A model generated the notes under the pieces. The model saw nothing but the letters and a program-made list of their open reading frames with translations. It was not told where the DNA came from and searched no databases. Made by a program: the position numbers and the translations under genes. DNA of 37,529 bases from an uncultured Gammaproteobacteria bacterium (GTDB taxonomy: Bacteria > Pseudomonadota > Gammaproteobacteria > JAADHQ01), in assembly GCA_947258655.1 (NCBI GenBank), contig CAMYJD010000024.1:1-37529 (forward strand). Direction: 5' to 3'. Position 1 is the stretch's first letter; each line of letters begins with the position of its first letter. Below are positions 1 to 8,571 of this stretch, piece by piece.

Positions 1-1048
1 CACAACAAAAGCAACAAAAATTCCAAACATCACACCAAAAACCAGACCGATGACAACCATCAATTTGCGTTTGGGTTTGGATATAGTTTCCGGTGGAACC
101 GCCGGATCAATAACCTTCAATGCGAATTCGTCATTCACCTTCGCCAGCGTTATACTTTTCGTATGTTCCTCGATGATCCGGTAAAGCACATTGTGCAGTT
201 CTGCTATGCTTGTTTGCTTAATCTGTTCTTCCAGGTAAGCAATGCTGCGCTCAGCCTCATTGATACTACGCTGCCGCAAACTCTCGTTAAGCCTCTTGAC
301 CAGAGCGTTGGCCCATTCAGCCGCCTGCTGTGGATCTCGCCACTCTATACTCAGAGTGACCAATTTGTTTTTACTGCCTTTCGTTATACCGAGCATGCTG
401 CCTTTAAAAACGTTATACGCCTGCTCGTTCGTGGGTTCACCCGGCTTTAATCCAGCACCGGTTTCCTTTCTGTCAGGAAGCACCATCCGTTTTAGCTTGC
501 TCAACAGAGATGGTTCCTTGACAATCCACTCTCCTTTGTTCTGATCCCAGCGATTGCCAAAGCTTGCTCAACAGAGATGGTTCCTTGACAATCCACTCTC
601 CTTTGTTCTGATCCCAGCGATTGCCAAACAGCACGGGTTTCAATTGATATTCGTCAATAAAACCTGTTATAAACTTGCGTGATTTCAATATTGCAATCGG
701 CGTTTCTATACCATCACCGCCGCCAGCGGAAATTCCTGCCAGATCGGCCAGACCCCCAAACTGACTCACCAGACTGCCGTATTTCCCGGCTTTTCCGCCC
801 GATGATGGCATCAATAGCACATCGGCACGATATACTGGCGTCGTTGTTACTGCTGCTATGGTAAATAAAGCGACACTAACCAGCACAACTAGTGCAATCA
901 GGCGCTTGGATTTCGACAATATATGCCATAAATCGCCGAGATTTATTTCATCATCATTTTTAGCGCCCTGATCTGGCAAATAATTATCCTGTGGAATCCG
1001 CCCTGCTCTCATTTGGGACTCTTGCTGACTCTGTTTTTTATCGTTCAT
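1..1048 (-). pseudogene. Wzz-type polysaccharide chain-length determinant, frameshifted by a tandem duplication, partial at left edge
   Basis: Inner-membrane polysaccharide co-polymerase that sets the length of O-antigen/EPS chains. The first reading frame starts at 1048 and shows a cytoplasmic N-terminus, TM1 (about residues 48-68, RLIALVVLVSVALF) and the Wzz-type segment PVYRADVLLMPSS. It stays on the family pattern to about L163, then reads 28 unrelated residues and stops at 473. The rest of the protein is open in another frame from about 498 to the left edge. It encodes a periplasmic part with LSIEWRDPQQAAEWANALVK, a coiled-coil region and a hydrophobic TM2 (KLMVVIGLVFGVMFG) right at the edge. 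The shift is caused by the 67-bp perfect direct repeat at 494-628; deleting one copy restores a single frame. It lies 144 bp downstream of the MarR_EPS regulator, probably in the same transcript. It could be a true mutation, a reversible switch or an assembly error. Confidence 0.85.
494..628. repeat. Perfect tandem duplication, 2 x 67 bp, inside wzz
   Basis: Copy 1 is 494-560 and copy 2 is 561-627, identical base for base, with one further matching base (a) at 628. Each unit begins AGCTTGCTCA and ends GCGATTGCCAA. Since 67 is not a multiple of three, the extra copy shifts the wzz reading frame. The unit lies wholly within coding sequence, and only one base of microhomology is seen at the junction. 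Confidence 0.97.
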
Positions 1049-1192
1049 TTGTTCTTATTGCCAACCTGGTTTATGTTATTGAACAATACGGCTGATGAAT
1101 TGCGTATAAACACAGGCAGCCCTACCTCCAAAGGATTTCCAATACCAACTGACCCGCAAGCTTTAGTGCGCTTGTATAGACTGTATCCTGTC

Positions 1193-1546
1193 CTATTCAC
1201 GCCTTTCCCTGGACAACATCATCTGACTGACTTCATTACGCAGTTCTTCAAGTTCACGCAATAATAATTCATGCTCAGTTTGCTTTTGTTTCAAAAAACG
1301 TAACGTTATTCTGGCCTTATCATCGATACCTTTATGGGTTAGCAAATAGGTATACGCTTTTTTATTGTGACTCTTTTTAAATCTTTTCGCTTTTATAATA
1401 CCTTTTTCTATCAGCGCCTTCAGACAATAATTAACCTTGCCCAGACTAATACCCATTTCCTTGGCCAACTGCCGTTGACTGATTTGCGGATTTTCCTCCA
1501 GCAACTTCAGCAGTCGATAGCGATTTTCATCATTTATTGTTGACAT
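1193..1546 (-). CDS. EPS-associated MarR-family transcriptional regulator
   Basis: Small winged-helix DNA-binding protein of 117 residues. It matches the pattern of the 'MarR_EPS' family found beside exopolysaccharide loci. The N-terminus NDENRYRLLKLLEENPQISQRQLAKEMGISLGKVNYCLKAL (written here only as landmarks: NDENRYRLLK, ISQRQLAKEMG, GKVNYCLKAL) forms the helix-turn-helix at about residues 8-45. A wing (KAYTYLLTHKG) follows at about 64-74, and the C-terminus is a charged helix (about 80-117) suited to dimerisation. It is the first gene of a leftward unit whose leader holds an ops element. A palindrome overlapping the upstream promoter is a candidate autoregulatory operator. The ATG at 1546 gives the full family length; no strong Shine-Dalgarno is seen. 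Confidence 0.85.
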   Translation of the reverse strand: MSTINDENRYRLLKLLEENPQISQRQLAKEMGISLGKVNYCLKALIEKGIIKAKRFKKSHNKKAYTYLLTHKGIDDKARITLRFLKQKQTEHELLLRELEELRNEVSQMMLSRERRE

Positions 1547-1580
1547 AGTGTTGAATCTTCACAAGCCCCTGAAGAATTAT

Positions 1581-1603
1581 TTTTCATTGAAAATCATATG
1601 ATT
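1581..1603. promoter_or_regulatory. Two adjacent perfect palindromes in the MarR_EPS leader
   Basis: TTTTCA-t-TGAAAA (1581-1593) overlaps AATCATATGATT (1592-1603). They lie between the ops element and the regulator start codon. They may be protein-binding sites or RNA structure; function is not shown. Confidence 0.4.
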
Positions 1604-1616
1604 ACCCGAATTCAGA

Positions 1617-1628
1617 CACGCTACCGCC
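1617..1628 (-). promoter_or_regulatory. ops element (RfaH/NusG-paralogue recruitment site)
   Basis: Read on the minus strand this is GGCGGTAGCGTG, preceded by CAG, an exact match to the ops core found in JUMPstart leaders of LPS, capsule and EPS operons. In those systems RNA polymerase pauses at ops and RfaH binds the exposed non-template strand, suppressing Rho termination in long operons. Here it is 71 bp before the ATG of the MarR_EPS gene and about 300 bp after the predicted transcription start. Position, orientation and neighbouring function all fit. Confidence 0.85.
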
Positions 1629-1934
1629 CTGTCGCATCTAATAACACAACATAAGCAACAGATACCAACAATATCGACGATGTCGCCAAACCCGTCGATG
1701 AATCTGTCCTTGCAAGGCCAAATTCCGCTCATGTAGCGACACAGGCCTATATCCTCGGCCGCCCTCGTCATACGCGACCACGATTACTACTCGAGTGGAC
1801 GCTTGCCCGCAATGCAATTTCTTCAGGATCACTGGAGAAACCGAATCCTGCTACCAGCTACCCGAACTCTACCCGCATAGCAGGTCTATGCCACTGCTCG
1901 CGAGGTCATAAACCGTTGTATAACAAATGGACGT

Positions 1935-1974
1935 AGTATACAGATAATCTCTATTTGTTCAACCTTTGAACAAA
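1935..1974 (-). promoter_or_regulatory. Predicted sigma-70 promoter with overlapping palindromic operator
   Basis: A perfect inverted repeat, TTTGTTCAA-N3-TTGAACAAA, occupies 1954-1974. Its promoter-proximal arm supplies a -35 (TTGAAC, 1962-1957 on the minus strand). A 16-bp spacer follows and then a -10 (TATACT, 1940-1935). An AT-rich stretch (about 1975-2035) lies directly upstream and could act as an UP element. The promoter points toward the ops element and MarR_EPS. A 21-bp palindrome over the -35 is the size and position expected for a MarR-type repressor, so autoregulation is the simplest inference. Confidence 0.6.
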
Positions 1975-2392
1975 AAATATATAGTAGTATCATAAGCTTA
2001 CAAATAATAATTATATTTACATACAAAAAACACAGTCTTAAGCCAGAAGTATAGAAACAAGTGCACCGGAGCCAAAGCAAAATGAATGATGCGATGTCGG
2101 CTGTAGATCAGAATTTACACATAACGAATCCATGCATGAGACAGGTCCTGTATCAAGGCAGCAAACAAACAGGGGGGGGGGCGACGTCATTTGATTAAGC
2201 AATATTCAATGCTCATATCGGTCTCTGAGATTTGCGCGCAATACATTCATTGTATTGGCAAGATGAATCACAATAATGGATATATTTTTGTAGGAATATA
2301 AACCCCGTTTCAGCAACTAATCATCAACCCTTTACCTCAACAACATGCGCTTGCATACTCGATTGCTGTATTCCATTGCAGTTATATGAGTT
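1975..2392. other. Non-coding region with a G10 homopolymer
   Basis: No convincing gene is seen between the end of rmlB and the promoter at 1935-1974. The part at about 1975-2035 is strongly AT-rich. A run of ten G occupies 2172-2181. No terminator hairpin with a T-run is evident just after rmlB. Confidence 0.6.
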
Positions 2393-3517
2393 CTAGTTAT
2401 CGTAATTCGTTTCGAGCCAGTTTTGATAGCTACCATCCATGATCGAACGCCACCAGGGTTCATGTTGCAAATACCACTTCAGGGTCTTACGTATTCCTGT
2501 CTCAAAGGATTCTTGCGGATCATAGCCCAACTCAGTGGTAATTTTTGTCGCATCGATCGCATAGCGACGATCGTGCCCAGCACGATCCTTGACATAGGTA
2601 ATAAGGCTGTCTGCTTGCCTGCCTGACGCTTGTGGTGCATGTGGAAAACGTTTGCTCATATCGGCATCGGATTCAAACTGCTGATCAAGCAGCTCGCATA
2701 TCAGCCTGACAATATCGATATTGGTCCATTCATTATTGCCACCGATATTGTAGGTCTCATTAGTACGGCCATTACGAATGACCAGGTCGATGCCACGATT
2801 ATGATCATCAACATAAAGCCAGTCTCGGATCTGCAATCCATCACCGTAAATTGGCAGTGACTTGCCATCGAGAATGTTGGCAATGATAAGCGGGATCAAT
2901 TTTTCCGGGAACTGATATGGCCCATAGTTGTTGGAACAATTACTGGTCGTAACATTCAAGCCATAAGTCTCATGATAGGCACGCACAAGGAAATCAGAAG
3001 ATGCCTTACTGGCAGCATAGGGTGAGTTTGGCGCATACGGTGTTGTTTCGCTAAAAGCAGGGTCCTCGGGTTTCAATGAACCGTAGACCTCATCAGTAGA
3101 GACATGGTGAAATCGATGCGATGATGACTGTCCATCAAGCCATACCTTTTTGGCCGCCTTCAACATACTATGGGTGCCAATGATGTTGGTTTGCAGAAAG
3201 GCATCCGGGCCGTGTATAGAACGGTCCACATGTGATTCGGCCGCGAAATGAACGATCGTATCAATTGCTTCCTCCCTGAGCAGACGCTCGACCAGCGACT
3301 CATCAAGAATATCTCCGTGTACAAATCGGCAAGATGACAGATTTTCAACATCAATGAGGTTACTGCGATTACCCGCATAGGTCAGTGCATCAAGGATGAC
3401 CACGCGCGAGTCAGGCCATGTTTTCAACCAGTAATGAATAAAATTGGCGCCGATAAAACCCGCACCTCCGGTCACTAACAGCCTGTTGGGATTATGTTGT
3501 GTATTAGTCTCTGCCAT
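2393..3517 (-). CDS. rmlB: dTDP-glucose 4,6-dehydratase
   Basis: Second enzyme of dTDP-L-rhamnose synthesis; it converts dTDP-glucose to dTDP-4-keto-6-deoxyglucose with a bound NAD. This is an extended short-chain dehydrogenase of 374 residues. The N-terminal Rossmann motif is VTGGAGFIGANF (about 15-26). The catalytic region has HVSTDEVYGS (about 139-148) and the YxxxK pair in SPYAASKASSDF. SNCSNNYGPYQFPEKLIP and GDGLQIRDWLYVDDH are typical of RmlB. It is the last gene of the leftward rmlACDB set, 16 bp after rmlD. Confidence 0.97.
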   Translation of the reverse strand: MAETNTQHNPNRLLVTGGAGFIGANFIHYWLKTWPDSRVVILDALTYAGNRSNLIDVENLSSCRFVHGDILDESLVERLLREEAIDTIVHFAAESHVDRSIHGPDAFLQTNIIGTHSMLKAAKKVWLDGQSSSHRFHHVSTDEVYGSLKPEDPAFSETTPYAPNSPYAASKASSDFLVRAYHETYGLNVTTSNCSNNYGPYQFPEKLIPLIIANILDGKSLPIYGDGLQIRDWLYVDDHNRGIDLVIRNGRTNETYNIGGNNEWTNIDIVRLICELLDQQFESDADMSKRFPHAPQASGRQADSLITYVKDRAGHDRRYAIDATKITTELGYDPQESFETGIRKTLKWYLQHEPWWRSIMDGSYQNWLETNYDN

Positions 3518-3533
3518 AATGTTTTCAGTTCAG

Positions 3534-4418
3534 TTATTGTTCCGCTAATAGTTCCTGCAACATATTTCTCAATGCACTGCGCCAGTGGTTTGGCTCAATG
3601 TTCAATGCATTCCATATTGTGCTTTTATCCAGCACACTATAGGATGGCCGCGCCGCTGGCAGCGGATAATCCTGGGTGCGTATCGGTCTGATCCGACAAT
3701 CGTCGCTGGATGACAATATACCCATCGACTTCGCTTCTTCGTAGATGGCAACGGCAAAGTCATACCAGCTGGCAACACCCGCATCGGTCCAGTGATAAAC
3801 TCCCGTCAATTTTGCAGCGAAGGCCTTCCACACGACCTGCGCCAGCCCGTGCGCCCACGTCGGCGTACCGATTTGATCCGCAACGATACCCAGTTCGTCC
3901 CGTTCGGCCATCAGCCGCAACATCGTCTTGACAAAATTCTGGCCATGACTGGAGTAAACCCAGGCCGTTCTGATGATGGCCAGATTATCTGGCAAAATGG
4001 ACAATATAGCCTCATCACCGGATTGTTTGCTGGCCCCATAGACACTTTGCGGATTAGGTTCATCATCGACCTGGTATGGACTGCTTTTGTTACCGTCGAA
4101 AACAAAATCCGTGGATATATGGATCAGGCCTGCACCCGATTGATGGGCCGCCATGGCAAGGTTGGTCGGCCCGTCCCTGTTGATTCGATATGCAAGATCG
4201 CTCTGTTCTTCCGCCTTATCCACGGCCGTATATGCTGCTGCATTGATGATCCAGTCCGGGCGCGAGCTGTTTACACAATCCATGACCACTGCCTGATCGG
4301 AGATATCGAGCTGTGATTTGTTATATGCCGTCAGTTGCACGGATTGAGGTACGGTTCTGGATAACTCGTAACCCAACTGACCACCGGCCCCAACCAAGAG
4401 TACTTTAGCCTGCATCAT
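3534..4418 (-). CDS. rmlD: dTDP-4-dehydrorhamnose reductase
   Basis: Last enzyme of the rhamnose pathway; it reduces dTDP-4-keto-L-rhamnose to dTDP-L-rhamnose using NAD(P)H. The 294-residue SDR-type protein shows the nucleotide motif LVGAGGQLGYEL (about 8-19), AAAYTAVDKAE, HISTDFVFDG, and the catalytic YGASKQSGDEAI (YxxxK). The start ATG overlaps the rmlC stop in an ATGA arrangement, which indicates translational coupling. A second ATG follows immediately, so the start may be one codon later. Confidence 0.97.
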   Translation of the reverse strand: MMQAKVLLVGAGGQLGYELSRTVPQSVQLTAYNKSQLDISDQAVVMDCVNSSRPDWIINAAAYTAVDKAEEQSDLAYRINRDGPTNLAMAAHQSGAGLIHISTDFVFDGNKSSPYQVDDEPNPQSVYGASKQSGDEAILSILPDNLAIIRTAWVYSSHGQNFVKTMLRLMAERDELGIVADQIGTPTWAHGLAQVVWKAFAAKLTGVYHWTDAGVASWYDFAVAIYEEAKSMGILSSSDDCRIRPIRTQDYPLPAARPSYSVLDKSTIWNALNIEPNHWRSALRNMLQELLAEQ

Positions 4419-4963
4419 GCAAAAACATCTGCGTCCGCAAGCCTGACACCGCTAGCGTCCTTGGCCGACAATTGCGGTAATTCATCATTGATCAATGGCC
4501 AGTCAATGGCCAGGTCCGGATCGTCCCAGGCAATACAACGTTCATACTCAGGCGCATAGTAATCGGTGCATTTATAGACAAACTCTGCTGTAGCAGAGGT
4601 AACATAAAAACCATGGGCGAATCCTGCCGGCACCCACAACATTTTTTTATTCTCGGCGCTAAGAAAACAAGCGGTCCAGTGCCCAAAGGTCGGTGAATGC
4701 TTTCTTATATCAACCGCAACATCAAAGACCTCTCCAGCAATCACCCTGACCAGCTTACCCTGGGCATGTTGGAGTTGATAATGCAGACCTCTCAATATCC
4801 CCTTGCTGGACTTGCTGTGGTTGTCCTGCACAAATTCGGCATCAATACCCAAGTCAGAAAATTTCTGCTTATGCCATGTTTCCATGAAAAAACCACGCTC
4901 ATCACCAAACACGGCCGGTTCAAGAATTTTCACGTCTTCTATGCTTGTCGCTGTTACTTTCAT
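4415..4963 (-). CDS. rmlC: dTDP-4-dehydrorhamnose 3,5-epimerase
   Basis: Third rhamnose-pathway enzyme, a cupin epimerase acting at C3 and C5 of the 4-keto sugar. Family landmarks: FGDERGFFMETWHKQKF near the start, FVQDNHSKSSKGILRGLHYQ with the catalytic His, GEVFDVAVDIRKHSPTFG, WVPAGFAHGFYV and the Tyr/Asp-rich YKCTDYYAPEYE. The ATG at 4963 (protein begins MKVTATSIED) lies 6 bp after the rmlA stop. It is preferred over an upstream TTG at 4969, which adds only two residues. Length (182) is normal. Confidence 0.97.
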   Translation of the reverse strand: MKVTATSIEDVKILEPAVFGDERGFFMETWHKQKFSDLGIDAEFVQDNHSKSSKGILRGLHYQLQHAQGKLVRVIAGEVFDVAVDIRKHSPTFGHWTACFLSAENKKMLWVPAGFAHGFYVTSATAEFVYKCTDYYAPEYERCIAWDDPDLAIDWPLINDELPQLSAKDASGVRLADADVFA

Positions 4964-4969
4964 ATGCAA

Positions 4970-5839
4970 TCAGGATTCTTTTAAAATTTGGAAAAGATAT
5001 TGGCCATATCCATTTTTCTTCAGCGGCTCTGCCAGTTTTTCCAGCTGCACCGCATCAATGTAGCTCATACGATAGGCTATTTCTTCAGGACAACATACCT
5101 TGAGACCCTGACGTGCATCGATCACCTCGATAAAATTCGCTGCCTGCAACAATGATTCATGGGTGCCTGTATCCAGCCATGCTGTGCCACGGCCCAGCAA
5201 CTCGACCGACAGGCTTTGGCGGTCAAGATAGATTTTATTCACATCGGTAATTTCCAGTTCGCCGCGAGGCGAAGGTTCAAGATCACGCGCGATATCAACA
5301 ACATCGTTGTCATAGAAATAAAGACCGGTCACCGCATAATTCGAGCGCGGGTGCTCGGGTTTTTCCTCGATATGGAGAACCTTGCCGGTCTTGTCAAAAT
5401 CGACCACGCCATAGCGTTCCGGGTCCCTGACGTAATAACCAAACACAGTCGCTCCATGCTCAAGGCTTGCTGCGCGTATCAATGTTTCACCCAATCCATG
5501 CCCATAGAAAATATTATCCCCCAACACCAGGCATACGGCATCATTGCCAATGAACTTTTCGCCGATGACAAAGGCCTGCGCCAGGCCTTCAGGCTGTGGC
5601 TGTACGGCATAAACCAGATCAAGACCCCATTGTGAGCCGTCGCCAAGCAGGGACCTGAATTGAGCCTGATCCTCCGGGGTGGTAATAACAAGGATTTCAC
5701 GAATACCGGCCAGCATCAATGTAGCCAATGGATAATAGATCATCGGCTTGTCATAGACCGGCATCAACTGCTTGCTCACAGGAATGGTCAGGGGATATAG
5801 ACGCGTGCCGGAACCACCGGCAAGAATAATACCTTTCAT
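4970..5839 (-). CDS. rmlA: Glucose-1-phosphate thymidylyltransferase
   Basis: First enzyme of dTDP-L-rhamnose synthesis; it makes dTDP-glucose from dTTP and glucose-1-phosphate. The N-terminal nucleotide-binding signature is [18 protein letters not shown], followed by [35 protein letters not shown] holds the metal-binding Asp, and the sugar-binding stretch is [33 protein letters not shown] is typical of the family. Length (289) is normal. The gene is 35 bp downstream of the SLBB export gene and begins the rmlACDB order. Confidence 0.98.
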   Translation of the reverse strand: MKGIILAGGSGTRLYPLTIPVSKQLMPVYDKPMIYYPLATLMLAGIREILVITTPEDQAQFRSLLGDGSQWGLDLVYAVQPQPEGLAQAFVIGEKFIGNDAVCLVLGDNIFYGHGLGETLIRAASLEHGATVFGYYVRDPERYGVVDFDKTGKVLHIEEKPEHPRSNYAVTGLYFYDNDVVDIARDLEPSPRGELEITDVNKIYLDRQSLSVELLGRGTAWLDTGTHESLLQAANFIEVIDARQGLKVCCPEEIAYRMSYIDAVQLEKLAEPLKKNGYGQYLFQILKES

Positions 5840-5874
5840 GGCTAAATCAGCTCTTTATTAATGCTATAAGAACA

Positions 5875-8571
5875 CTAGAAAATACCGGCAGAAGTAAATG
5901 CAGCCAACGCAACACCTACCTGATAGATTATTTGCGTTACATTGGTCCACAGCGTCAATGGCCTGACTCTTTCCGCATCTAATGGCACGATAATCGTATC
6001 ACCCGGGTTGATGTCAGTCGAGGCATCGTCAAAACTCCAGAAGGTGTCGTTGGCGGCGATGACCTCACCATTGGCACGAACAATATAGATACGTTTATTG
6101 TCCGCTTTATAGGTCACACCACCACTGCGATCAATATATTCATCACGACCTAAGATACCATCATATAGATGTGAAGTAGGATAATGCACCTCTCCCAGGA
6201 CGGTGACAGACTGTGTTTTTCTGGGAATCACCAGCTTATCGCCATCTTTTACCAGCAAAACATCATTCTCGATATCAGCATAGTAATCTTGCTGCTCCGA
6301 ATCGATGACATCTGTATTGCTTTGCAGAATCCTTCTGAGATCGATGACCAGTCTGCCGGCTGCCTTTGTTCCACGTAACTGCTCAACCAGTGACTGCCCC
6401 AGGGCAACGGCCTGTTCGGCACTCTGCGCACCTTCCTGGCTCTTTGTGCTTTCAAGGCTCGCCGCAGCGATATCGGATTCAAGTCTGGCCGCTAGTGCGT
6501 CCATTTGCTTTTGTTCGCGCTCGCGTAACTCTTCACGCATAAACACGGCACCATCAACAAAAGCAAGCTCTGTTACCCCGCCCGCCCTGCGCAGGACCGA
6601 GCTGAGCGTCTCCCCACGGCGTACCGTATAGATGCCCGGAAATTTGACCTCACCTACGATCTCTATTTTTTCGCTCTCCGACCATCTTGGTACATCTTTA
6701 ATAATTAGATGATCATGTGATTGTAGTTCAAGATCTGCATCGCGGTTGCCCGCGATGATTCCTGCCAGATCTACTTTCAGGTGTTGCGCCACCCGGTATT
6801 GACCCTTGACTATCTTGTATCGGGTAATCTCGGCATCGAGCACATAGGCAGATTCTTTCAGTTTGCCTGCTGCGCGAATCAGGTCACTTATACGCATGTT
6901 CTCTTCCAGGGGATATTCGCCCGGTGAATGAACCCGACCACCTATACTCACCGCCTGCACCGGATGCTCATTGGTTGCCTGCAACTTCAACTCATCGAGG
7001 ATCTCCTTGATGAGCTCAGCCCTGCTCTGCTGCTGTGAAGGTTCCCCATTCTCGGCTTGCTTCTGTTCCTCTTCGATAAGTGCCTTGATGCGGTCTGCTC
7101 TATATTGCTGTTGCAACTCGCTCTCGGTTTTTGCCTTCAGCTGCTGTTCCTCAAGAAGCTCCTTGAGACGTTCCTCCATGCTTTGCGCCAGACTGAACAC
7201 AATGACTTCATCCCTGGGCAACAGCTCAATATTGTGATGTGAGTCAGAATCATGGAAAGCCTGTTCCAGATCAGCGGATACAGCCTTGATTCGGCGCGTC
7301 GCTTTATCTTCACGCCGAACCAGCACATAGTTCAGGTCAGATTGTGGCAACAGGTATTTGACTGACGGAATAACATCTGTAAGACGCATCCCTTTGTACC
7401 ATTGCTGGCCTCCAACCCGTTCAACATTGCCGGACAATACAACTATATTCTCCATTTTCTCGAGGACAGAATAGACACTGAGGATATCACCCGGCTTCAA
7501 ACGGGTTGCCCGGCCTGACTTCTGGGTCAGGTCGACATCGACCAGGGTGCGTTCCCTGTTTTTATCTATGCGTTCCAGCTGTGATGCCTGGGGATATGCA
7601 GTTGGCAGCATACCGCCTGCGAGTGCTATAAGTTCAGCAGCGCTGCGTTCATTTTTCAATTCATAAATTGCTGGCCTTCTGACCTCGCCACTCACCCCGG
7701 CTGTCTTGCCAACAGGAGGGATAAATATGACATCACCCGGTAATAAACGCATATCATGCCTGGTGTCACCATTCAGCAACAGGTCATAAAGATCCAACCT
7801 GCCTACGATCTTGCCATTCCTTTTTAACTGAATATTGCGTAGTGACCCGATAGTTTTGATACCACCACTGACAAACAGCGCATTGGTTATTGTTGTCAAC
7901 GAACTGACCGTATAGGATCCTGGACGTTCGGCGTCCCCGAGTACGAAAACACGGATGGATCTTAGAACACCCATGGTGATACTGGCCTTTACACCAATCA
8001 TCTGCTCCTTGATACGTTGCTGCAAATTCTGCTTCATTTCAGAAAAAGTCAGACCCGCCACCGAGACAGGCCCTATACCGGGAAAATTAAGTACCCCCTC
8101 GCGGGTAACGACCAGACTGTATTGTTCATTGTCTTTGCCGAACAATTGCACTTCTACAGTATCGCCCGGACCGATAATGTAATTTGTCGGTATAGGTATA
8201 TCTGTCGCCGGTGCAAATGTGGTCGGTACCCCGGCAAACAGATCGTAGCCAAACCGGGGCAGGTCTTCCTTGATAATTTTCTTTTGTTGTTTGATCTCAA
8301 GCGTAGCAGTCTCCTCTTCCACACTGACATCATCCTCGTCGAATGGCGTCGTCACGGGCTTCTTTGGCTTGACTATTTCGGGTTGACTCAGGGGCAACTT
8401 ATCACGCCCGCCGGACTGCTTGTTTATTGATTTCAACAGGGTGGCTTGTTGTTCCGGTGTCAGGTTCTTGAATAACTTCAGTTGTTCCGGGCTTGGGGAT
8501 ACAGCCTGTACGGACAGACTGAAAACAGCGACCTGTGCGATAGAGATAAAACTAATTAATCTTTTTAACAT
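5875..8571 (-). CDS. Multi-SLBB polysaccharide export protein (Wza-like)
   Basis: Secreted or outer-membrane exporter of surface polysaccharide, 898 residues, much longer than E. coli Wza. A signal peptide (about 1-23, ending SVQA) is followed by a Pro/Lys/Glu-rich stretch and a Poly_export domain beginning at YIIGPGDTVEVQLFG (about 125-205). SLBB modules follow, at roughly FVLGDAERPGSYTV, GVSGEVRRPAIYEL, VLSGNVERVGG, IGGRVHSPGEYPL, IVGEVKFPGIYTV and VLGEVHYPTSHLY. A highly charged helical insert (about 470-545) splits the SLBB series. The C-terminal hydrophobic segment VTQIIYQVGVALAAF may be membrane-embedded. No lipobox is seen at the signal cleavage site. It is the first gene before rmlACDB, consistent with an EPS/O-antigen operon. 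Confidence 0.9.
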   Translation of the reverse strand: MLKRLISFISIAQVAVFSLSVQAVSPSPEQLKLFKNLTPEQQATLLKSINKQSGGRDKLPLSQPEIVKPKKPVTTPFDEDDVSVEEETATLEIKQQKKIIKEDLPRFGYDLFAGVPTTFAPATDIPIPTNYIIGPGDTVEVQLFGKDNEQYSLVVTREGVLNFPGIGPVSVAGLTFSEMKQNLQQRIKEQMIGVKASITMGVLRSIRVFVLGDAERPGSYTVSSLTTITNALFVSGGIKTIGSLRNIQLKRNGKIVGRLDLYDLLLNGDTRHDMRLLPGDVIFIPPVGKTAGVSGEVRRPAIYELKNERSAAELIALAGGMLPTAYPQASQLERIDKNRERTLVDVDLTQKSGRATRLKPGDILSVYSVLEKMENIVVLSGNVERVGGQQWYKGMRLTDVIPSVKYLLPQSDLNYVLVRREDKATRRIKAVSADLEQAFHDSDSHHNIELLPRDEVIVFSLAQSMEERLKELLEEQQLKAKTESELQQQYRADRIKALIEEEQKQAENGEPSQQQSRAELIKEILDELKLQATNEHPVQAVSIGGRVHSPGEYPLEENMRISDLIRAAGKLKESAYVLDAEITRYKIVKGQYRVAQHLKVDLAGIIAGNRDADLELQSHDHLIIKDVPRWSESEKIEIVGEVKFPGIYTVRRGETLSSVLRRAGGVTELAFVDGAVFMREELREREQKQMDALAARLESDIAAASLESTKSQEGAQSAEQAVALGQSLVEQLRGTKAAGRLVIDLRRILQSNTDVIDSEQQDYYADIENDVLLVKDGDKLVIPRKTQSVTVLGEVHYPTSHLYDGILGRDEYIDRSGGVTYKADNKRIYIVRANGEVIAANDTFWSFDDASTDINPGDTIIVPLDAERVRPLTLWTNVTQIIYQVGVALAAFTSAGIF

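Noticed and set aside
473-1048. 191-residue frame as an intact short Wzz protein
   Set aside because: Residues after about 163 are a frameshift product of the duplicated segment; the true continuation is open in another frame.
1577-2080. Several 60-odd-residue minus-strand frames in the EPS gap
   Set aside because: They lack family resemblance and overlap the promoter, operator and ops leader.
4964-4969. TTG start for rmlC
   Set aside because: ATG at 4963 begins at the conserved MKVTATSIED and the TTG adds only two residues.
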